Source: Anaspis maculata (lineage: Eukaryota > Arthropoda > Insecta > Coleoptera > Scraptiidae). Taken from it: 64,000 bases of DNA. The DNA is taken from positions 8,804,001 to 8,868,000 of the forward strand of contig OX421968.1 in NCBI GenBank assembly GCA_949128115.1, read 5' to 3'. Of the stretch, positions 54,901 to 61,369 are shown piece by piece. Both the position numbers and the translations under genes were made by a program. Under the pieces are notes generated by a model, which was not told the origin of the DNA, ran no database searches, and was given only the letters and a program-made list of their open reading frames with translations. Numbering within the stretch: the stretch's first letter is position 1; each line of letters opens with the position of its first letter.

Positions 54901-56294
54901 TTTTTCTCTACACAAAACGCCGGATGTGTCCGTATATTTCAATAAGAACGGATACTTATCCGCATGTCATAACTTTATAAGGTCCATTTGTGAAATGCAG
55001 CACTTGATCGGCGACGCCGCGCCTTGCTAAATTGTTACTTCTGTAATTGTTTACCGTTATGGCGGTAAGATTTTTCTTGGTTCGGATCCCAAGGCCATAG
55101 CTCATTTTGGAGGTGACATTTTCGCCCCTTCCCGTTTGGAAAAGTGCGCAAAAATGAAGAATAGATAACCGGGACTGGCTGTATTGTATCCTTGTAGAAA
55201 CGTGGAAAAAATCGAGAAAAACTAAAATTTAATTTTAATTTAATTTAGTAAATTAGTTCTGTTTTCCATTTTTTTTACTGGTCGTTTTCATGAAACATGT
55301 TCGCAGAAAAGTGATCCAATTGATGCCAACGAGTGATTTCGAAAGCCAAAACGAAACGTATGGCCCAGGAGACAGTTAAATTTTTTTGGACTAACTCTCG
55401 CACTCGTTTAATGTCGATAGACGTTGTGCCATTAGTGGCACTAATCATATGTATATTCCTGAGTCTGGCAGAAATTTGCCGATTGGTTCCACTGGTGGAA
55501 AATTCAAATGAGTAAACTTATTTCTACAGTTATGAATATTCCAGATGTACCTACTCAAGTAGATCATAAAGCTCACAAAAAAAAAAGAAGTCTGGCTTAT
55601 CTCCAGCTTCAAGTTACCCTTATTTTTCCAGGTTTGAAACTTAATATACAAATTGATATTATCGACTATATTACGACTTGTTAGAAGAACCATTTTCATT
55701 AGTGGGAAAGGAAGTGGGACGCATTTGAATTTTCTAAGGCATTTTCTGTCTCAACCCATCGGAAAAACCGAATTAACGATTTGTTGCTTAGTACCTGAAC
55801 AATCCTGTCTATGTTCGCTGACTGGGAAAATTAGTACCCAAAAAATTCACTGCCTCCTGGACTAGCAACTTGTTCACCACCGATAAAATTCTTACTAAGA
55901 GATTTTGCTCGGGATTTCCTTCACTCCCGACCCCCGAGCCCCGAGACGATCACAATAATTAAGAGCCACTTTTCGGCGGTGAAATCTCGGATGAAATGTT
56001 TAATAATTAAGGATCACTTCGCATCGGTGGAATTTGGAAGCATCATTTCAAATTGATGTCATGAATCAGTAGCGTAGGAATTCCGCGAAAAATCCCATTG
56101 GCGAAAATTCAAACAGGATGTATCTTATTTATCAGCGAACTGTGGTTTTCTTTCGATTTTCAATGATTTTTGTTAAGTGAAAAAAAGTTACACTCAATAG
56201 TAAATACAAATTTTGACTGACCTTCCACGAGGGCTTTCACGATGATCGCGTTCAACAGGAGCACTCCCAGAGCGAGTTTAAGAATAAAATCCAT
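21870..56294 (-). CDS. LpR: Lipophorin receptor (insect LDLR/VLDLR family), complete gene, 12 coding exons
   Basis: This cell-surface endocytic receptor binds lipophorin or vitellogenin-type lipoproteins. Joining exons at 56222-56294, 34680-34802, 34497-34610, 34083-34309, 31573-31840, 30665-30916, 29732-30606, 29478-29676, 29281-29352, 23212-23324, 23001-23156 and 21870-21914 gives 2,517 bases, 838 residues plus stop; every GT-AG junction keeps phase. Domains: signal peptide 1-22, seven LDLa repeats 25-310 (acidic SDE motifs), EGF pair 314-395, YWTD propeller 396-644 (FWSD, YWTD, FWTD, YWVD, YWTD blades), EGF about 650-705, short Thr/Ser stalk, membrane helix about 754-778, cytoplasmic tail with FDNPVY at 791-796. 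The YWTD-EGF order and the [14 protein letters not shown] tail identify LpR/VLDLR. Seven LDLa repeats lie within the range known for insect LpRs. An alternative tail is possible (see 22956-23156). Confidence 0.93.
22956..23156 (-). CDS. LpR: LpR exon 11: cytoplasmic tail, with an unspliced alternative end
   Basis: It begins after CCGCAG at 23,157-23,158 and encodes the end of the membrane helix, a basic stop-transfer stretch, and [14 protein letters not shown], the NPxY clathrin-adaptor signal. A consensus donor (GAG|GTAAGG, GT at 23,000-22,999) allows splicing to 21,870-21,914. If it is not used, the frame continues [14 protein letters not shown] and stops at 22,956. Both tails add exactly 14 residues, so both forms would be 838 residues. 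Confidence 0.9.
   Translation of the reverse strand: MVYVVYRKYVKRNMTSMNFDNPVYRKTTEDQFSLEKNQFQTARPYLSTVGEEVRALTLDYNNITSR
23212..23324 (-). CDS. LpR: LpR exon 10: membrane-proximal stalk and transmembrane helix
   Basis: It follows TTTTTTATAG and ends GCT|GTGAGT. It encodes a short Ser/Thr-containing stalk, then a Val/Ile-rich hydrophobic run beginning [19 protein letters not shown] that continues into the next exon. The phase fits both neighbours. Confidence 0.9.
23861..24744. repeat. Long inverted repeat, arms about 400 bp
   Basis: CGTAACAATTTGCATAGTGT at 23,861 is mirrored by ACACTATGCAAATTGTTACG at about 24,725-24,744. Mirroring continues inward through ACTTTTGTCCAGAAGTCGCC-type sequence to ACTGCTGAATACT/AGTATTCAGCAGT around 24,243 and 24,337. 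The loop is near 24,290. Transcribed within LpR intron 9, it could form a long hairpin RNA. Confidence 0.75.
24745..25998. other. Repeat-derived interior, no gene recognised
   Basis: Part of the interior of the 23,559-27,539 element. A CACCCTGTA end near 24,801 and a TATACAGGATG end near 25,055 suggest decayed TA-type insertions. Nothing coding was recognised. Confidence 0.4.
25999..27162. mobile_element. Near-palindromic foldback with a THAP-like fragment in each arm
   Basis: ATAGGCTACTTCGTTTGGGC starts the left arm and its mirror ends the right arm; arms are about 560 bp and meet near 26,580. Each arm, read from the centre outward (minus strand on the left, plus on the right), carries a related frame ending [20 protein letters not shown]. 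Upstream of that, the right arm has [13 protein letters not shown] and the left [13 protein letters not shown], which recall the start of a THAP zinc finger (C-x-Y-G-x-C-K-S-D-S). P-type transposases begin with THAP domains, so the arms may come from the 5' end of such a gene. No downstream THAP residues follow, so no function is claimed. Confidence 0.6.
27724..28059. mobile_element. Outer MITE of a nested related pair, AGGGTGGGTTC ends
   Basis: AGGGTGGGTTCAATCAGCTT on the left is mirrored by AAGCTGACTAAACCCACCCT on the right. The interior (GCCGCGGTTTTAGTTTCAGC ... TTAAAACTTGCGGCTAA) is about 170 bp once the inner insertion is removed. Tourist/Harbinger-like MITEs have this size and compact palindromic form. 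Confidence 0.75.
27869..28034. mobile_element. Inner MITE with TAA target duplication
   Basis: The ends AGGTGCGTTCAGTCAGCTT and AAGCTGACTGAACGCACCT are inverted copies. TAA flanks both sides (27,866-27,868 and 28,035-28,037). It is clearly related to its host, so one family member jumped into another. A 3-bp TWA duplication is the habit of PIF/Harbinger elements. Confidence 0.8.
28072..29034. mobile_element. Foldback element, arms about 400 bp
   Basis: GGTCTACACAAGCTTCGTAC on the left is mirrored imperfectly by TGCGAGGCTTGTTGTACACC on the right. Inner blocks agree strongly: for example, GGTGCGCGGC near 28,360 with GCCGCGCACC near 28,733, and GCCCGGCGGTGCGCGGC-type sequence in both arms. Exact ends are uncertain because the arms have diverged. 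No transposase was recognised. Confidence 0.6.
29281..29352 (-). CDS. LpR: LpR exon 9: Thr/Ser-rich stalk segment
   Basis: A 72-base phase-1 cassette after TTTAACAG, ending GAA A|GTGAGT. It encodes a short stretch rich in Thr and Ser ([19 protein letters not shown]), the position of the O-linked sugar domain in this family. Because its length is a multiple of three with matching phases, it could be skipped without a frameshift. Confidence 0.85.
29478..29676 (-). CDS. LpR: LpR exon 8: third EGF-like module
   Basis: It starts after TTCTAG at 29,677-29,678 and ends GAC A|GTAAGT. After a tail of the propeller ([18 protein letters not shown]) it encodes the six-cysteine EGF module that closes the YWTD domain in LDLR-type receptors. 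Confidence 0.9.
29732..30606 (-). CDS. LpR: LpR exon 7: second EGF module and YWTD beta-propeller
   Basis: An 875-base exon between CCGCAG and ATG|GTAAGT. It opens with [19 protein letters not shown], a calcium-binding EGF module, and continues into the six-bladed propeller, with blade motifs FWSDV, YWTDTG, FWTDWG, YWVDA and YWTDWD. This domain drives pH-dependent ligand release in endosomes in known family members. Vertebrate relatives split this region into several exons, so the single large exon suggests intron loss. Confidence 0.95.
30665..30916 (-). CDS. LpR: LpR exon 6: seventh LDLa repeat and first EGF module
   Basis: It follows ATCGCAG and ends AAA G|GTAAAT. LDLa 7 has a slightly atypical acidic end ([10 protein letters not shown] rather than SDGSDE), followed by [20 protein letters not shown], the start of an EGF module. 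Confidence 0.92.
30955..31503 (+). mobile_element. Possible solo LTR in LpR intron 5
   Basis: Within the 656-base intron 5 a block unlike its flanks carries a TATAAATAA box at 31,291-31,299, AATAAA at 31,435-31,440 and a terminus reading GAAATACGTAACA near 31,503. That promoter and polyadenylation spacing is typical of a gypsy- or BEL-type LTR. I could not define a matching 5' end or target duplication, and no gag/pol sequence is present. Confidence 0.35.
31573..31840 (-). CDS. LpR: LpR exon 5: LDLa repeats 5 and 6
   Basis: It starts GGT TGC CCT after TTTTTTAG and ends TGC G|GTAAGA. It opens with a short [10 protein letters not shown] spacer, then two LDLa modules, each with the [17 protein letters not shown] calcium site (the second reads PECADGSDE). 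Phase 0 in, phase 1 out, matching both neighbours. Confidence 0.93.
32193..33819. mobile_element. TA-flanked foldback in LpR intron 4, TAGAGTCATTCCATG ends
   Basis: TAGAGTCATTCCATGCCAAAA on the left is mirrored by TAGCATGGAATGACTCTA on the right, each flanked by TA. Arms of several hundred bases include CTAATTAGGGGCTCGATGAA near 32,799 and its mirror near 33,340-33,362. A direct duplication of about 88 bp (TTTTTCACTTTTGTCTTGCA) occurs near 32,330 and 32,418 in the left arm. Confidence 0.7.
34083..34309 (-). CDS. LpR: LpR exon 4: LDLa repeats 3 and 4
   Basis: It follows TTTTTTCAG and ends GAG CAA|GTGAGT. Two modules: one with [11 protein letters not shown], the other with DCVDGKDEQ, whose calcium-site Ser is replaced by Lys. 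Confidence 0.93.
34497..34610 (-). CDS. LpR: LpR exon 3: LDLa repeat 2
   Basis: A 114-base phase-1 cassette after AACAAAAAG, ending TGC A|GTAAGC. It encodes [17 protein letters not shown] and the calcium-site motif [11 protein letters not shown]. The acceptor has a weak pyrimidine tract, but phase and domain fit leave little doubt. Confidence 0.9.
34680..34802 (-). CDS. LpR: LpR exon 2: LDLa repeat 1
   Basis: It follows GTTTCAG and ends TGC C|GTAAGA. It encodes [20 protein letters not shown] and DCSDGSDED. It joins in frame to exon 1 across a 21.4-kb intron, creating GTG GAA GAG AAC at the junction. Confidence 0.92.
35121..35900. repeat. Tandem and inverted repeat block, unit about 140 bp
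   Basis: A unit containing CATTTCATCACGAGACAGAA and AACTTCTGTCACTCATGCG is repeated about three times in direct orientation (near 35,127, 35,262 and 35,406) and then about three times inverted (to 35,900). The switch is at about 35,515-35,580, beside a (TCC)n tract. The repeated CAGGGTGTCAAACATGT may be an element end. Confidence 0.75.
35899..36073 (+). mobile_element. HINE-like copy C, 5' fragment only
   Basis: It starts TAGCGCATTTTCCATCTTG, has (CCGT)n near 35,947-35,963 and continues through GTTACATAGCTGCCACTCCC to ATATTGCGCCGC. It then switches abruptly to unrelated sequence near 36,073. The tandem array and 3' hairpin are missing. Confidence 0.65.
36074..36559. other. Intron 1 segment with no recognised feature
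   Basis: A GC-richer patch near 36,330-36,400 contains CATGACGTCACGAG, which includes a TGACGTCA palindrome (CRE-like), but no gene was recognised. Confidence 0.35.
36560..37745. repeat. Diverged tandem duplication of about 660 bp, content unknown
   Basis: Matching blocks at a constant offset of about 655-664 include GTGCCAAGAAATGCGA near 36,710 with GCGCCAAGAAATGGA near 37,370, GATTTCAGAAAGTA near 36,864 with GTTTCAGGAAGTA near 37,520, and AACTGAAAATTCAAGATTAT near 37,030 with a similar run near 37,690. Each copy has stop codons in every frame. The copies may be decayed coding exons or another repeat; I do not recognise them. Confidence 0.6.
37746..40294. other. Intron 1 segment, no gene recognised
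   Basis: Open frames at 38,162-38,371 (minus) and 38,923-39,207 (plus, 94 codons) have no motif I recognise. GTTGGCAACACTGCTGTGACG near 38,320 could be part of an old promoter, which is speculative. Confidence 0.35.
40304..40920. mobile_element. Almost perfect palindromic MITE with 9-bp target duplication
   Basis: GGGTGGGCCGAAAAAATAAA on the left is matched by its mirror on the right. The arms are about 265 bp with only a few differences, for example GGTCTTGGGGTGCC against GGCACCTTAAGACC. ACGTGTATT precedes the left end (40,295-40,303) and follows the right end (40,921-40,929). An 8-9-bp duplication fits hAT-, P- or Mutator-like transposition. The close arm match suggests recent insertion or arm correction. 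Confidence 0.82.
41480..42710. mobile_element. Fourth layer: TA-flanked element, CAGGGTGGAAAAA ends
   Basis: The left end CAGGGTGGAAAAAAAAGTC is mirrored by GACTTCTTTCTTTTTCCACCCTG on the right (ends only quoted in part), flanked by TA on both sides. Open frames at 42,000-42,197 and 42,304-42,615 (plus) are not recognisable as transposase. A diverged copy of the TTAA-type MITE seen at 47,504 lies inside, at about 41,568-42,036. Confidence 0.65.
41568..42036. mobile_element. Fifth layer: decayed copy of the GGACGGAGT MITE
   Basis: GGAGTTGGATTGGTGAAATA on the left and TTATTTCAACAATCCAACTCC-type sequence on the right resemble the ends of the intact 324-bp MITE at 47,504-47,827 (GGAGTCATATTGGTGAAATA). 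The middle also shares GTAGCTTTC. Divergence is much greater than in the intact copy. Confidence 0.5.
43863..44435. mobile_element. hAT-type MITE, 8-bp duplication GTCGCGAC
   Basis: The ends CAGTGATGG and CCTATCACTG fit hAT termini. GTCGCGAC occurs at 43,855-43,862 and again at 44,436-44,443, giving an exact 8-bp duplication. The sub-terminal arms are built from repeated GTAGACTA/GTCTAC words. No transposase (no BED finger or RW motif) is present. Confidence 0.85.
44444..45349. other. Intron 1 segment between two hAT elements
   Basis: No gene or repeat structure was recognised; small frames lack known motifs. Confidence 0.35.
45477..45600. repeat. Compact hairpin (about 120 bp) inside the hAT element
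   Basis: GCCAGCAGGAGCTGCTCGGG followed by GTGGATCACTAGA is mirrored by TCTAGTGATCTAC and CCGGAGCAGCTCCTGGCG. It may be a separate MITE or a captured hairpin. Confidence 0.7.
45645..45795 (+). mobile_element. tRNA-derived SINE fragment
   Basis: GGTTCAAATCC at 45,683-45,693 is a good RNA polymerase III box B, embedded in a tRNA-like TGGGTTCAAATCCCGCTACA. A unique body and an A/T-rich AAATAAATAAAAAT tail end near 45,795. Box A is degraded or absent upstream (candidate AAGCTGAGCCACTCG), so the 5' end looks decayed. Confidence 0.6.
46103..47503. other. Intron 1 segment with microsatellite, no gene recognised
   Basis: Overlapping frames at 46,617-46,915 are Pro-, Gln- and Asn-rich with no family match. 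A (TAA)n-type microsatellite lies at 47,337-47,369. Confidence 0.35.
47504..47827. mobile_element. Palindromic MITE (324 bp) with TTAA duplication
   Basis: GGACGGAGT and ACTCCGTCC mark the ends. TTAA flanks both (47,500-47,503 and 47,828-47,831). The arms of about 150 bp are nearly identical, for example AAATCAATCCGTCTGGGTTA near 47,537 and its mirror near 47,780. TTAA targets are used by piggyBac and Kolobok transposons. Confidence 0.82.
48066..48176. mobile_element. Left part of a CAGGGTGATTT element, interrupted at 48,176
   Basis: CAGGGTGATTTATACAACAT follows TATA at 48,062-48,065. The element is broken by the Foldback-like insertion and apparently resumes at 50,939 (ATAATATGC...); I could not find its right terminus. 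Confidence 0.45.
48177..50929. mobile_element. Foldback (FB/Mutator-like) element with repeat-built arms and 9-bp duplication
   Basis: The left end GGTGGCCGGACAATTCTTCG and right end, mirrored, GGTGCTAGGACAATTCTTCG are inverted copies. CGATTTCAT lies exactly on both sides (48,168-48,176 and 50,930-50,938). Each arm is a short tandem array of a unit of about 14-16 bases, GGACAATTCTTCGCGC: about 5 copies on the left and about 8 on the right, in opposite orientation. Arms made of short tandem repeats with a 9-bp duplication are the hallmark of Drosophila FB elements, linked to Mutator-type transposition. The interior is a higher-order tandem array and has no transposase. Confidence 0.8.
48290..50780. 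repeat. Higher-order tandem repeat, period about 400 bp
   Basis: GCAGCCCAGG-type anchors fall at about 48,521, 48,924, 49,324, 49,724 and 50,123, giving periods of 403, 400, 400 and 399. Each 400-bp unit is itself built of related segments of about 40 bases of the form GAGCCCCCTTGTGTCTTCAA followed by a TATCGTTTG-type ending. Many overlapping frames are open through it on both strands, with repeated words such as [11 protein letters not shown] treat these as by-products of the repeat. Confidence 0.82.
50939..51265. other. Spacer between the Foldback-like element and HINE copy D
   Basis: Probably the continuation of the element broken at 48,176. No gene recognised. Confidence 0.35.
51266..53169 (+). 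mobile_element. HINE-like (non-autonomous Helentron) copy D
   Basis: It starts TAGCGCATTTTCCATCTTG with (CCGT)n at 51,312-51,335. It ends GAAAATGCGCT at 53,124-53,134, then the TCACG/CGTGA hairpin and ACTTG. In between are about five units of the 260-270-bp GC-box repeat, inverted relative to copy B. It is full length by structure. Confidence 0.7.
53170..54364. other. Intron 1 segment, no gene recognised
   Basis: No element ends or coding frames were recognised. A CATA/TACA-rich short repeat is present near 53,383-53,410. Confidence 0.35.
54365..55154 (-). mobile_element. HINE-like copy G, related to copy F
   Basis: Plus-strand CAAGTCCAATATGCCC near the left end with TGAGGCTCAGTAGCGCACTTCC is the 3' terminus in reverse. 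The right end CTTCCCGTTTGGAAAAGTGCGC is the 5' terminus. The interior resembles copy F (TTTTTCTTGGTTCGG and CACTTGATCGGCGA blocks) but lacks the (CCGT)n tract. Confidence 0.55.
55155..56221. other. 5' part of LpR intron 1, no further feature recognised
   Basis: A 60-codon frame at 55,333-55,515 (plus) contains a hydrophobic stretch but matches no family I know. No other structure seen. Confidence 0.35.
56222..56294 (-). CDS. LpR: LpR exon 1: start codon and signal peptide
   Basis: Twenty-four codons plus one base, from ATG at 56,294. The product begins [19 protein letters not shown], a typical cleavable signal peptide. The donor is G|GTCAGT. The start has G at +4, and the exon joins exon 2 in frame to give a signal peptide directly before LDLa 1. 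Confidence 0.85.
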
Positions 56295-56535
56295 CGCGCC
56301 CGGAGATTAGCACTGATTTATGTGTAGATGTTAACACCACGAAAGTTGTTCGGATTTTGAATGTAGCGGTGGATTACTCCCGTTCTTGATGTTCTGTTTC
56401 TCCCTATTTACTATCAAACCGATAACATATTGACTCGTTTACTACCATATTAATTGAAGGAGCAATAAGCACAACAGACTGAATGAACAGTACAACCACG
56501 AGAGTCGGTGCATTTCACAGCCGGAAGGCTTCTAG

Positions 56536-56542
56536 TTTTATA
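56536..56542 (-). promoter_or_regulatory. Candidate TATA box of LpR
   Basis: The minus strand reads GGTATAAAAC about 240 bases upstream of the LpR start codon, predicting transcription start near 56,505 and a 5' UTR of about 210 bases. There is no clear initiator at the expected distance (a TTCAGTCTG lies about 60 bases downstream), so this is tentative. Confidence 0.35.
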
Positions 56543-57593
56543 CCTGATGTAATCTCTAAACTTATTGACTGACATTTGAGATGTATACAAATACACGTGC
56601 TTTTAGGAAGTAGCTACTGCAATAATTCGCGAACCCGAAGTCAAGAATTATTTATCACACTTCCCTTTCGACACTTAAGGAACTCAGATGCAAATTGTGC
56701 GGTATATGATGTTTGAGAACACCAACGTTTTGTATTTGTTATTCATTCATTGAAATACGAAAGGGCAAGCAGAAAATGTGTTTTCAACAAACAGCTGACT
56801 GAAGATTAACAATTTTGAGTGCGTAAAATGTTAATAGAACGCAGTGCCCTAATCACACTATGATGAAATATTGTCCAAAAATTACACATCTATGTTATGC
56901 GTAATTGAAGAGCGAGTCGAGAGTGACGCGATAACATTATCATAATATTTCCTTATCCAGATTCAATACTCTTCAATTAATTTATTACACGTTCTATAAG
57001 TACATCAATGACTACTTTGCAGAAGAAGGCATTACCTGGCAAACAATGGAACTCCCCTTAATAATTTTGTATAGAGAACATTGTACTTTTAACCGTAAAA
57101 CCAATCCTTGAGTGAAATGAGATTATTGTAATCGAAATGTATCAATAATTACTTTTACGTTAAATAAATCACATCAATCACATTACCTACTACAATGTTG
57201 AACGTCATAATTAACCCGCCGTTTGTTTTCAATAGTTTCATTTACGAATAAACATGTTTTTGAAATTTGAAAATAATTAAGCAGAATCGTCGAGATGAAC
57301 TCGTACAGCGGACATGTTTCTGGAGTGTTTCGAGTCAGGCGCTTTATTAGAATTTTCAAAATTTTATCGAAATTTCAGATTTCAGGAACTCTTTGCTCAG
57401 GAGCAGCCCCTGAGTTCGGTCTCCACCCCATGACAATAGGATTTCGTTTATTCTTGAACGGACAGTATGCGGGTCAATTTTGGTCCAAATGTGACGTTAC
57501 TCTCATATTGACTGTTTTCGCTTCAAGAAGAAATAAGAAGAGCGTGAGAATGATCAAGTGCCGAAGTGCCAGGGCCTTGCACGATTTTCTATA
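56543..57593. other. LpR upstream region, no gene recognised
   Basis: AT-rich sequence with no family-like coding frame. The 106-codon frame at 57,295-57,615 (plus) runs into the following MITE and is not credible as a gene. Confidence 0.4.
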
Positions 57594-58135
57594 CAGTGTG
57601 TCCCAAAATTGGTGACGCCATTATGTTCAACTTTGTTGTTATAGGAGATGGAGAGTCGATTAAATTAGAAAAGCTTTGCACGATTTCATGACTTCTCCCA
57701 GATCATTTAGAATATTTTAAGTATCTCTTTTAATTTTTGAGATATTTAATGAAACCAAAAATGAAAACAAATTTGAAATAAAACTGGTCTTGTTACACGT
57801 CTATAAGAAAAAACGAAGTTAGTATTCGTATCTTGAAAATTGGGAAAAAAAACATGAAGAAATTAACCTCAAATGCACAAATACTAAAGATGAACTACGA
57901 TGATGTGCAAGTCTTAAAAGTGTAGAAAGAATAATCCAACAAATTGAAATTATCCATAGAAAGTTACCCATAGTGGTGTCACTAATTTGGGACACAATGG
58001 GCGCTTTCCACCTAGACGGTGCAAATGCCACCGGACGGAACATGTTCCATAGTTTGGCACAAAATTTTACACAAAAGGTGATCCAATGAACGGCACAGAA
58101 CCGAGTGAGAACACGTAGATGGAAAGCACCCCTTG
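57594..58135. mobile_element. TA-flanked MITE, CAGTGTGTCCC ends, interrupted near its right end
   Basis: CAGTGTGTCCCAAAATTGGT is mirrored by CACTAATTTGGGACACA. The last few bases of the right end are separated from the rest by a small MITE at about 57,999-58,131, after which CTTGTA resumes. Confidence 0.55.
57999..58131. mobile_element. Small nested MITE, GGGCGCTTTCCACCTA ends
   Basis: GGGCGCTTTCCACCTA on the left is mirrored by TAGATGGAAAGCACCC on the right. It is about 130 bp long and sits a few bases from the end of its host. No coding content. Confidence 0.6.
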
Positions 58136-58265
58136 TATCCAATGACAATGACAGCTAAGAAATCAGAGAACATGGAAAACTACGCTGAAAATAGTAGTGA
58201 AGTTAGGTTTATGATAACTACATATGTCCTTATCTCCACTCTCCACCTGCCTTATCGATTGTATA

Positions 58266-58810
58266 CAGAGTGTTCATCTGGAAAGTTACCACCCCCGATT
58301 TCTCCTTTGGAAATATGTATTTTCTTCCAAGAAATGCCAGGACAGGTCGATTTTATATTCGAGAGGGATATGATAATTAGCATGAATTCAACCATCCCCT
58401 AAGGCAGGGTGAAAACCTTTTCAAAAATGATGAATGGGAATAGAGGTCGACTAACACATCATTCTGAAAGCCTTCCAACCCCTTTTTATTTTGTTGAAAA
58501 AAAAAAAGGATCAACTCTCCAACTTATATTTTAGAAAAAAAGTTGTACGATTTTGTTCTTCTTTACATCAAAAGCGTGAGTAGCGGGATGAAAAGCCTTT
58601 AAAATTATGTTATTATTCGGTCTTCTAGTCTGGTTTAAATTTTTGAGAGGGTGGTTGGTCACCTAGGCCTGAGGGGTGAAGCAGGAACAAATTGATGCTA
58701 ATCATATGCCCCCACCCCGAACATAAAATCGACCTGTCGAAATCGATTTCTCGGAGAAAAGCTTGTCAGGGCAGAAATCTGGGGTGATAACTTTTCAAAT
58801 GGACACCCTG
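58266..58810. mobile_element. TA-flanked MITE, CAGAGTGTTCATCTGG ends
   Basis: CAGAGTGTTCATCTGGAAAG is mirrored by CTTTTCAAATGGACACCCTG, with TA outside. Arms of about 150 bp share GTCGATTTTAT (left) and ATAAAATCGAC (right). Confidence 0.68.
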
Positions 58811-58812
58811 TA

Positions 58813-59508
58813 TGAAAAAGAATAGGGCGTGCCGCAGAAATTTTATAAAATTTGTCTTTTTTATTATCAAGTTTTCGTGCACGCGCATCGGATTCAATAA
58901 AATTCAATTGGTATCTAAATAAGATTTCCGCCGTTTGTTCGTATCGGCTCCGTCATATTTTATTAACTTTGCTATCGTAAAAAAGGGTGATCCTTTTCAA
59001 CATTCACAGAGGCATAATAAAATAAAGGAACCAAGTGAACAAGCCAATTTATTTAGACAATTCAGCCGGATGATAGCTGTGGCGCTGCAGCGCAAAAATC
59101 GGCCGGGAGTTTCACTTCAATTTTCGTTTATTGCATCATCCGCGGTGAAGTCGCAAGAAGTCAGGTCGACCAAGGTAACCTAGGCGGGCGCCGGCTTTTA
59201 ATAACAGTTTTCGTTGCCTTTGAAGGCAGGTGTATACAAGAGCTGATGCAACTTCGAGTGCGAATATCATCAAATGGAGTTGATTACTCTTCGACATCGC
59301 CAGCCCAGAGGTATAATATGGAAAAGGAAGAACAGGGCTAGCGGAATGCTAAATTACACGCCGTGCAATAATTTGCAGCGATAATCGGCCGCAATCACGA
59401 TCGATAATAATTATATCAGATAAATAATTGTGCGGCGTGTGCTCGAACAAAAATTGTCGAATTAAGTAATCGGAATCAATATTTGAGCTTCGTTTTTTTC
59501 TTCTTTTT
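58813..59508. other. Spacer, no feature recognised
   Basis: No gene or element recognised; the frame at 58,935-59,183 has no known motif. Confidence 0.35.
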
Positions 59509-61369
59509 TTAGCGCATTTTCCATCTTGATGAAAATCGCTATTGCAACCGCTTTGTCCGTCCGTCCGTCCCTCCGTCCGTCCGTCCGTCCGTCCGTCCCT
59601 CCGTCCGTCCGTCCGTCCGTCCGTCCGTTCCTCGAACTCCTCCCAAACTAGACGACCTAGCTTTCTAATTTTTTCGCTGTTACATAGCTGCCACTCCCAA
59701 AGGAGGGCTAGGCTATATTGGATGTCTATATTGCGCCGCCAACATAGAGAAAACCGCCCCCGATAAACTTGAAATAACATAATATTGAACTTTCTACCAG
59801 ACCTGATGCTCTGGTGTTCTCATTTTTTGAATAATACATAGTTGCCACTTCTATACGTGAGCCAAGAAACATTCCGTCATCAATATGCGCCGCCGACATG
59901 AAAAACTGCCAAAAACCGCCCCCAATCACTTTAAAATGAAAAACATAAACCCGAAGACATAGCGATCTGATTCTTTCGGTATATAAATAGCTGACTAAAA
60001 ATGGGAAAGGATGGGCTACTTTTGGTTAGTCGCCGCCCCCAGATTCCGCCCCCCAAACGATAAAAAGTGCAATAAAATGAAAAACATGAACCCGAAGACA
60101 TAGCGATCTGATTCTTTCGGTATATAAATAGCTAACTAAAAATGGGAAAGGATAGGCTACTTTTGGTTAGTCGCCACCCCCAGATTCCGCCCCCAAACGA
60201 TAAAAAGTGCAACTTTCACAAATGTTACTGATTGAGATGTTCCCTTAAACATTTAAGAACTGCCAACTCAAATTGTGCAACATTTGCTCAGCCGAACGCT
60301 GCCGCTCCCACACGCCGCCCCCAAAGTAAGAGATAAATGAAAAACATGAACCCAAAGACAAAGTGATCCAAGTTTTTCGCTATATGGATAGCTGACTAAA
60401 AATGGAAAAGGATAGGCTACTTTTGATATGGCGCCGCCTCCAGCTTCCGCCCCCAAAAGAGAAAAAGTGCAACTTTCAACAATTTTCACTGATTTAGCTG
60501 ATACAGTCACCTCGAACATTTAGAAACTCTTGACTCAAACTGTGCAAAAATTTCTTTGCCAAACTCTGCCGCTCCCACACGCCGCCCCCAAAGTGAGAGA
60601 TAAATGTAAAACATGAACCTGAAGACATAACGATCTAATTCTTTCACTATATTGATAGCTGACTGAAATTGGAAAAATAAAGGCCATTTTTAATTAGCCG
60701 CCGCCTCCAGCTGCCGCCTCCAAACAAACAAAAAATGCAACTTTCACAATTTTCACTGATTGTTATATTTCCCTCACATTAAGAAACTCCCAACTCAAAC
60801 TGTGCAACAGTTACTTTGCCGAATGCTGCCGCCCCCACACGCTGCCCTCAAAGTGAGAGATGAATGAAAAACATAAACCCGAAGACATAACGATCTAATT
60901 CTTTCGCTATATGGATAGCTAACTAAAAATGGGGAAGAATAGGCTACCTTTAACATGGCGCCACCTCCAACTTCCACCCCCAAAAGAGAAAAAGTGCAAC
61001 TTTCAATAATTCCCACTGAATTACATTTCAATGTTACCTCAAACATTCAGAAACTCTCAACTCAAACTGTGGAAGAATTTCTTTGCCACACTCTGACGCT
61101 CCCACACGCCGCCCCCAAAGTAAGAGATGAATGTAAAACATAACCCTGAAGACATAGCGATTAAATTGTTCCGCTATATAGATAGCTGACTAAAAATGGG
61201 AAGAGATAGGCCACTTTTGATTAGTCGCCGCCCCCAGCTCCCGCCCCTAAACAAAACAAGCGAATATGCCTCATGGGCATGAGGCTCAGTAGCGCACTTC
61301 CTTTTTGGAGGATTAGTGAACGCAAGATGTTAAGTGATTAGGGTTCTACCGTCTTGGGCAAAAAATTGC

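Larger units (their letters stand above)
34803..56221 (-). other. LpR intron 1 (21.4 kb), repeat-rich
   Basis: Bounded by G|GTCAGT at 56,221 and CAG at 34,803. It contains foldbacks, hAT- and Foldback-type elements, HINE copies and a SINE, described separately. First introns of LDLR-family genes often hold regulatory sites, but none can be pointed to here. Confidence 0.8.

Noticed and set aside
59349..59780. 143-codon minus-strand frame with TDGRTDGR repeats
   Set aside because: The repeats are the translated (CCGT)n microsatellite, and the frame spans the boundary of a HINE element. Similar TDGRTDGQ frames at 4,400-4,666 and 9,516-9,701 have the same cause.
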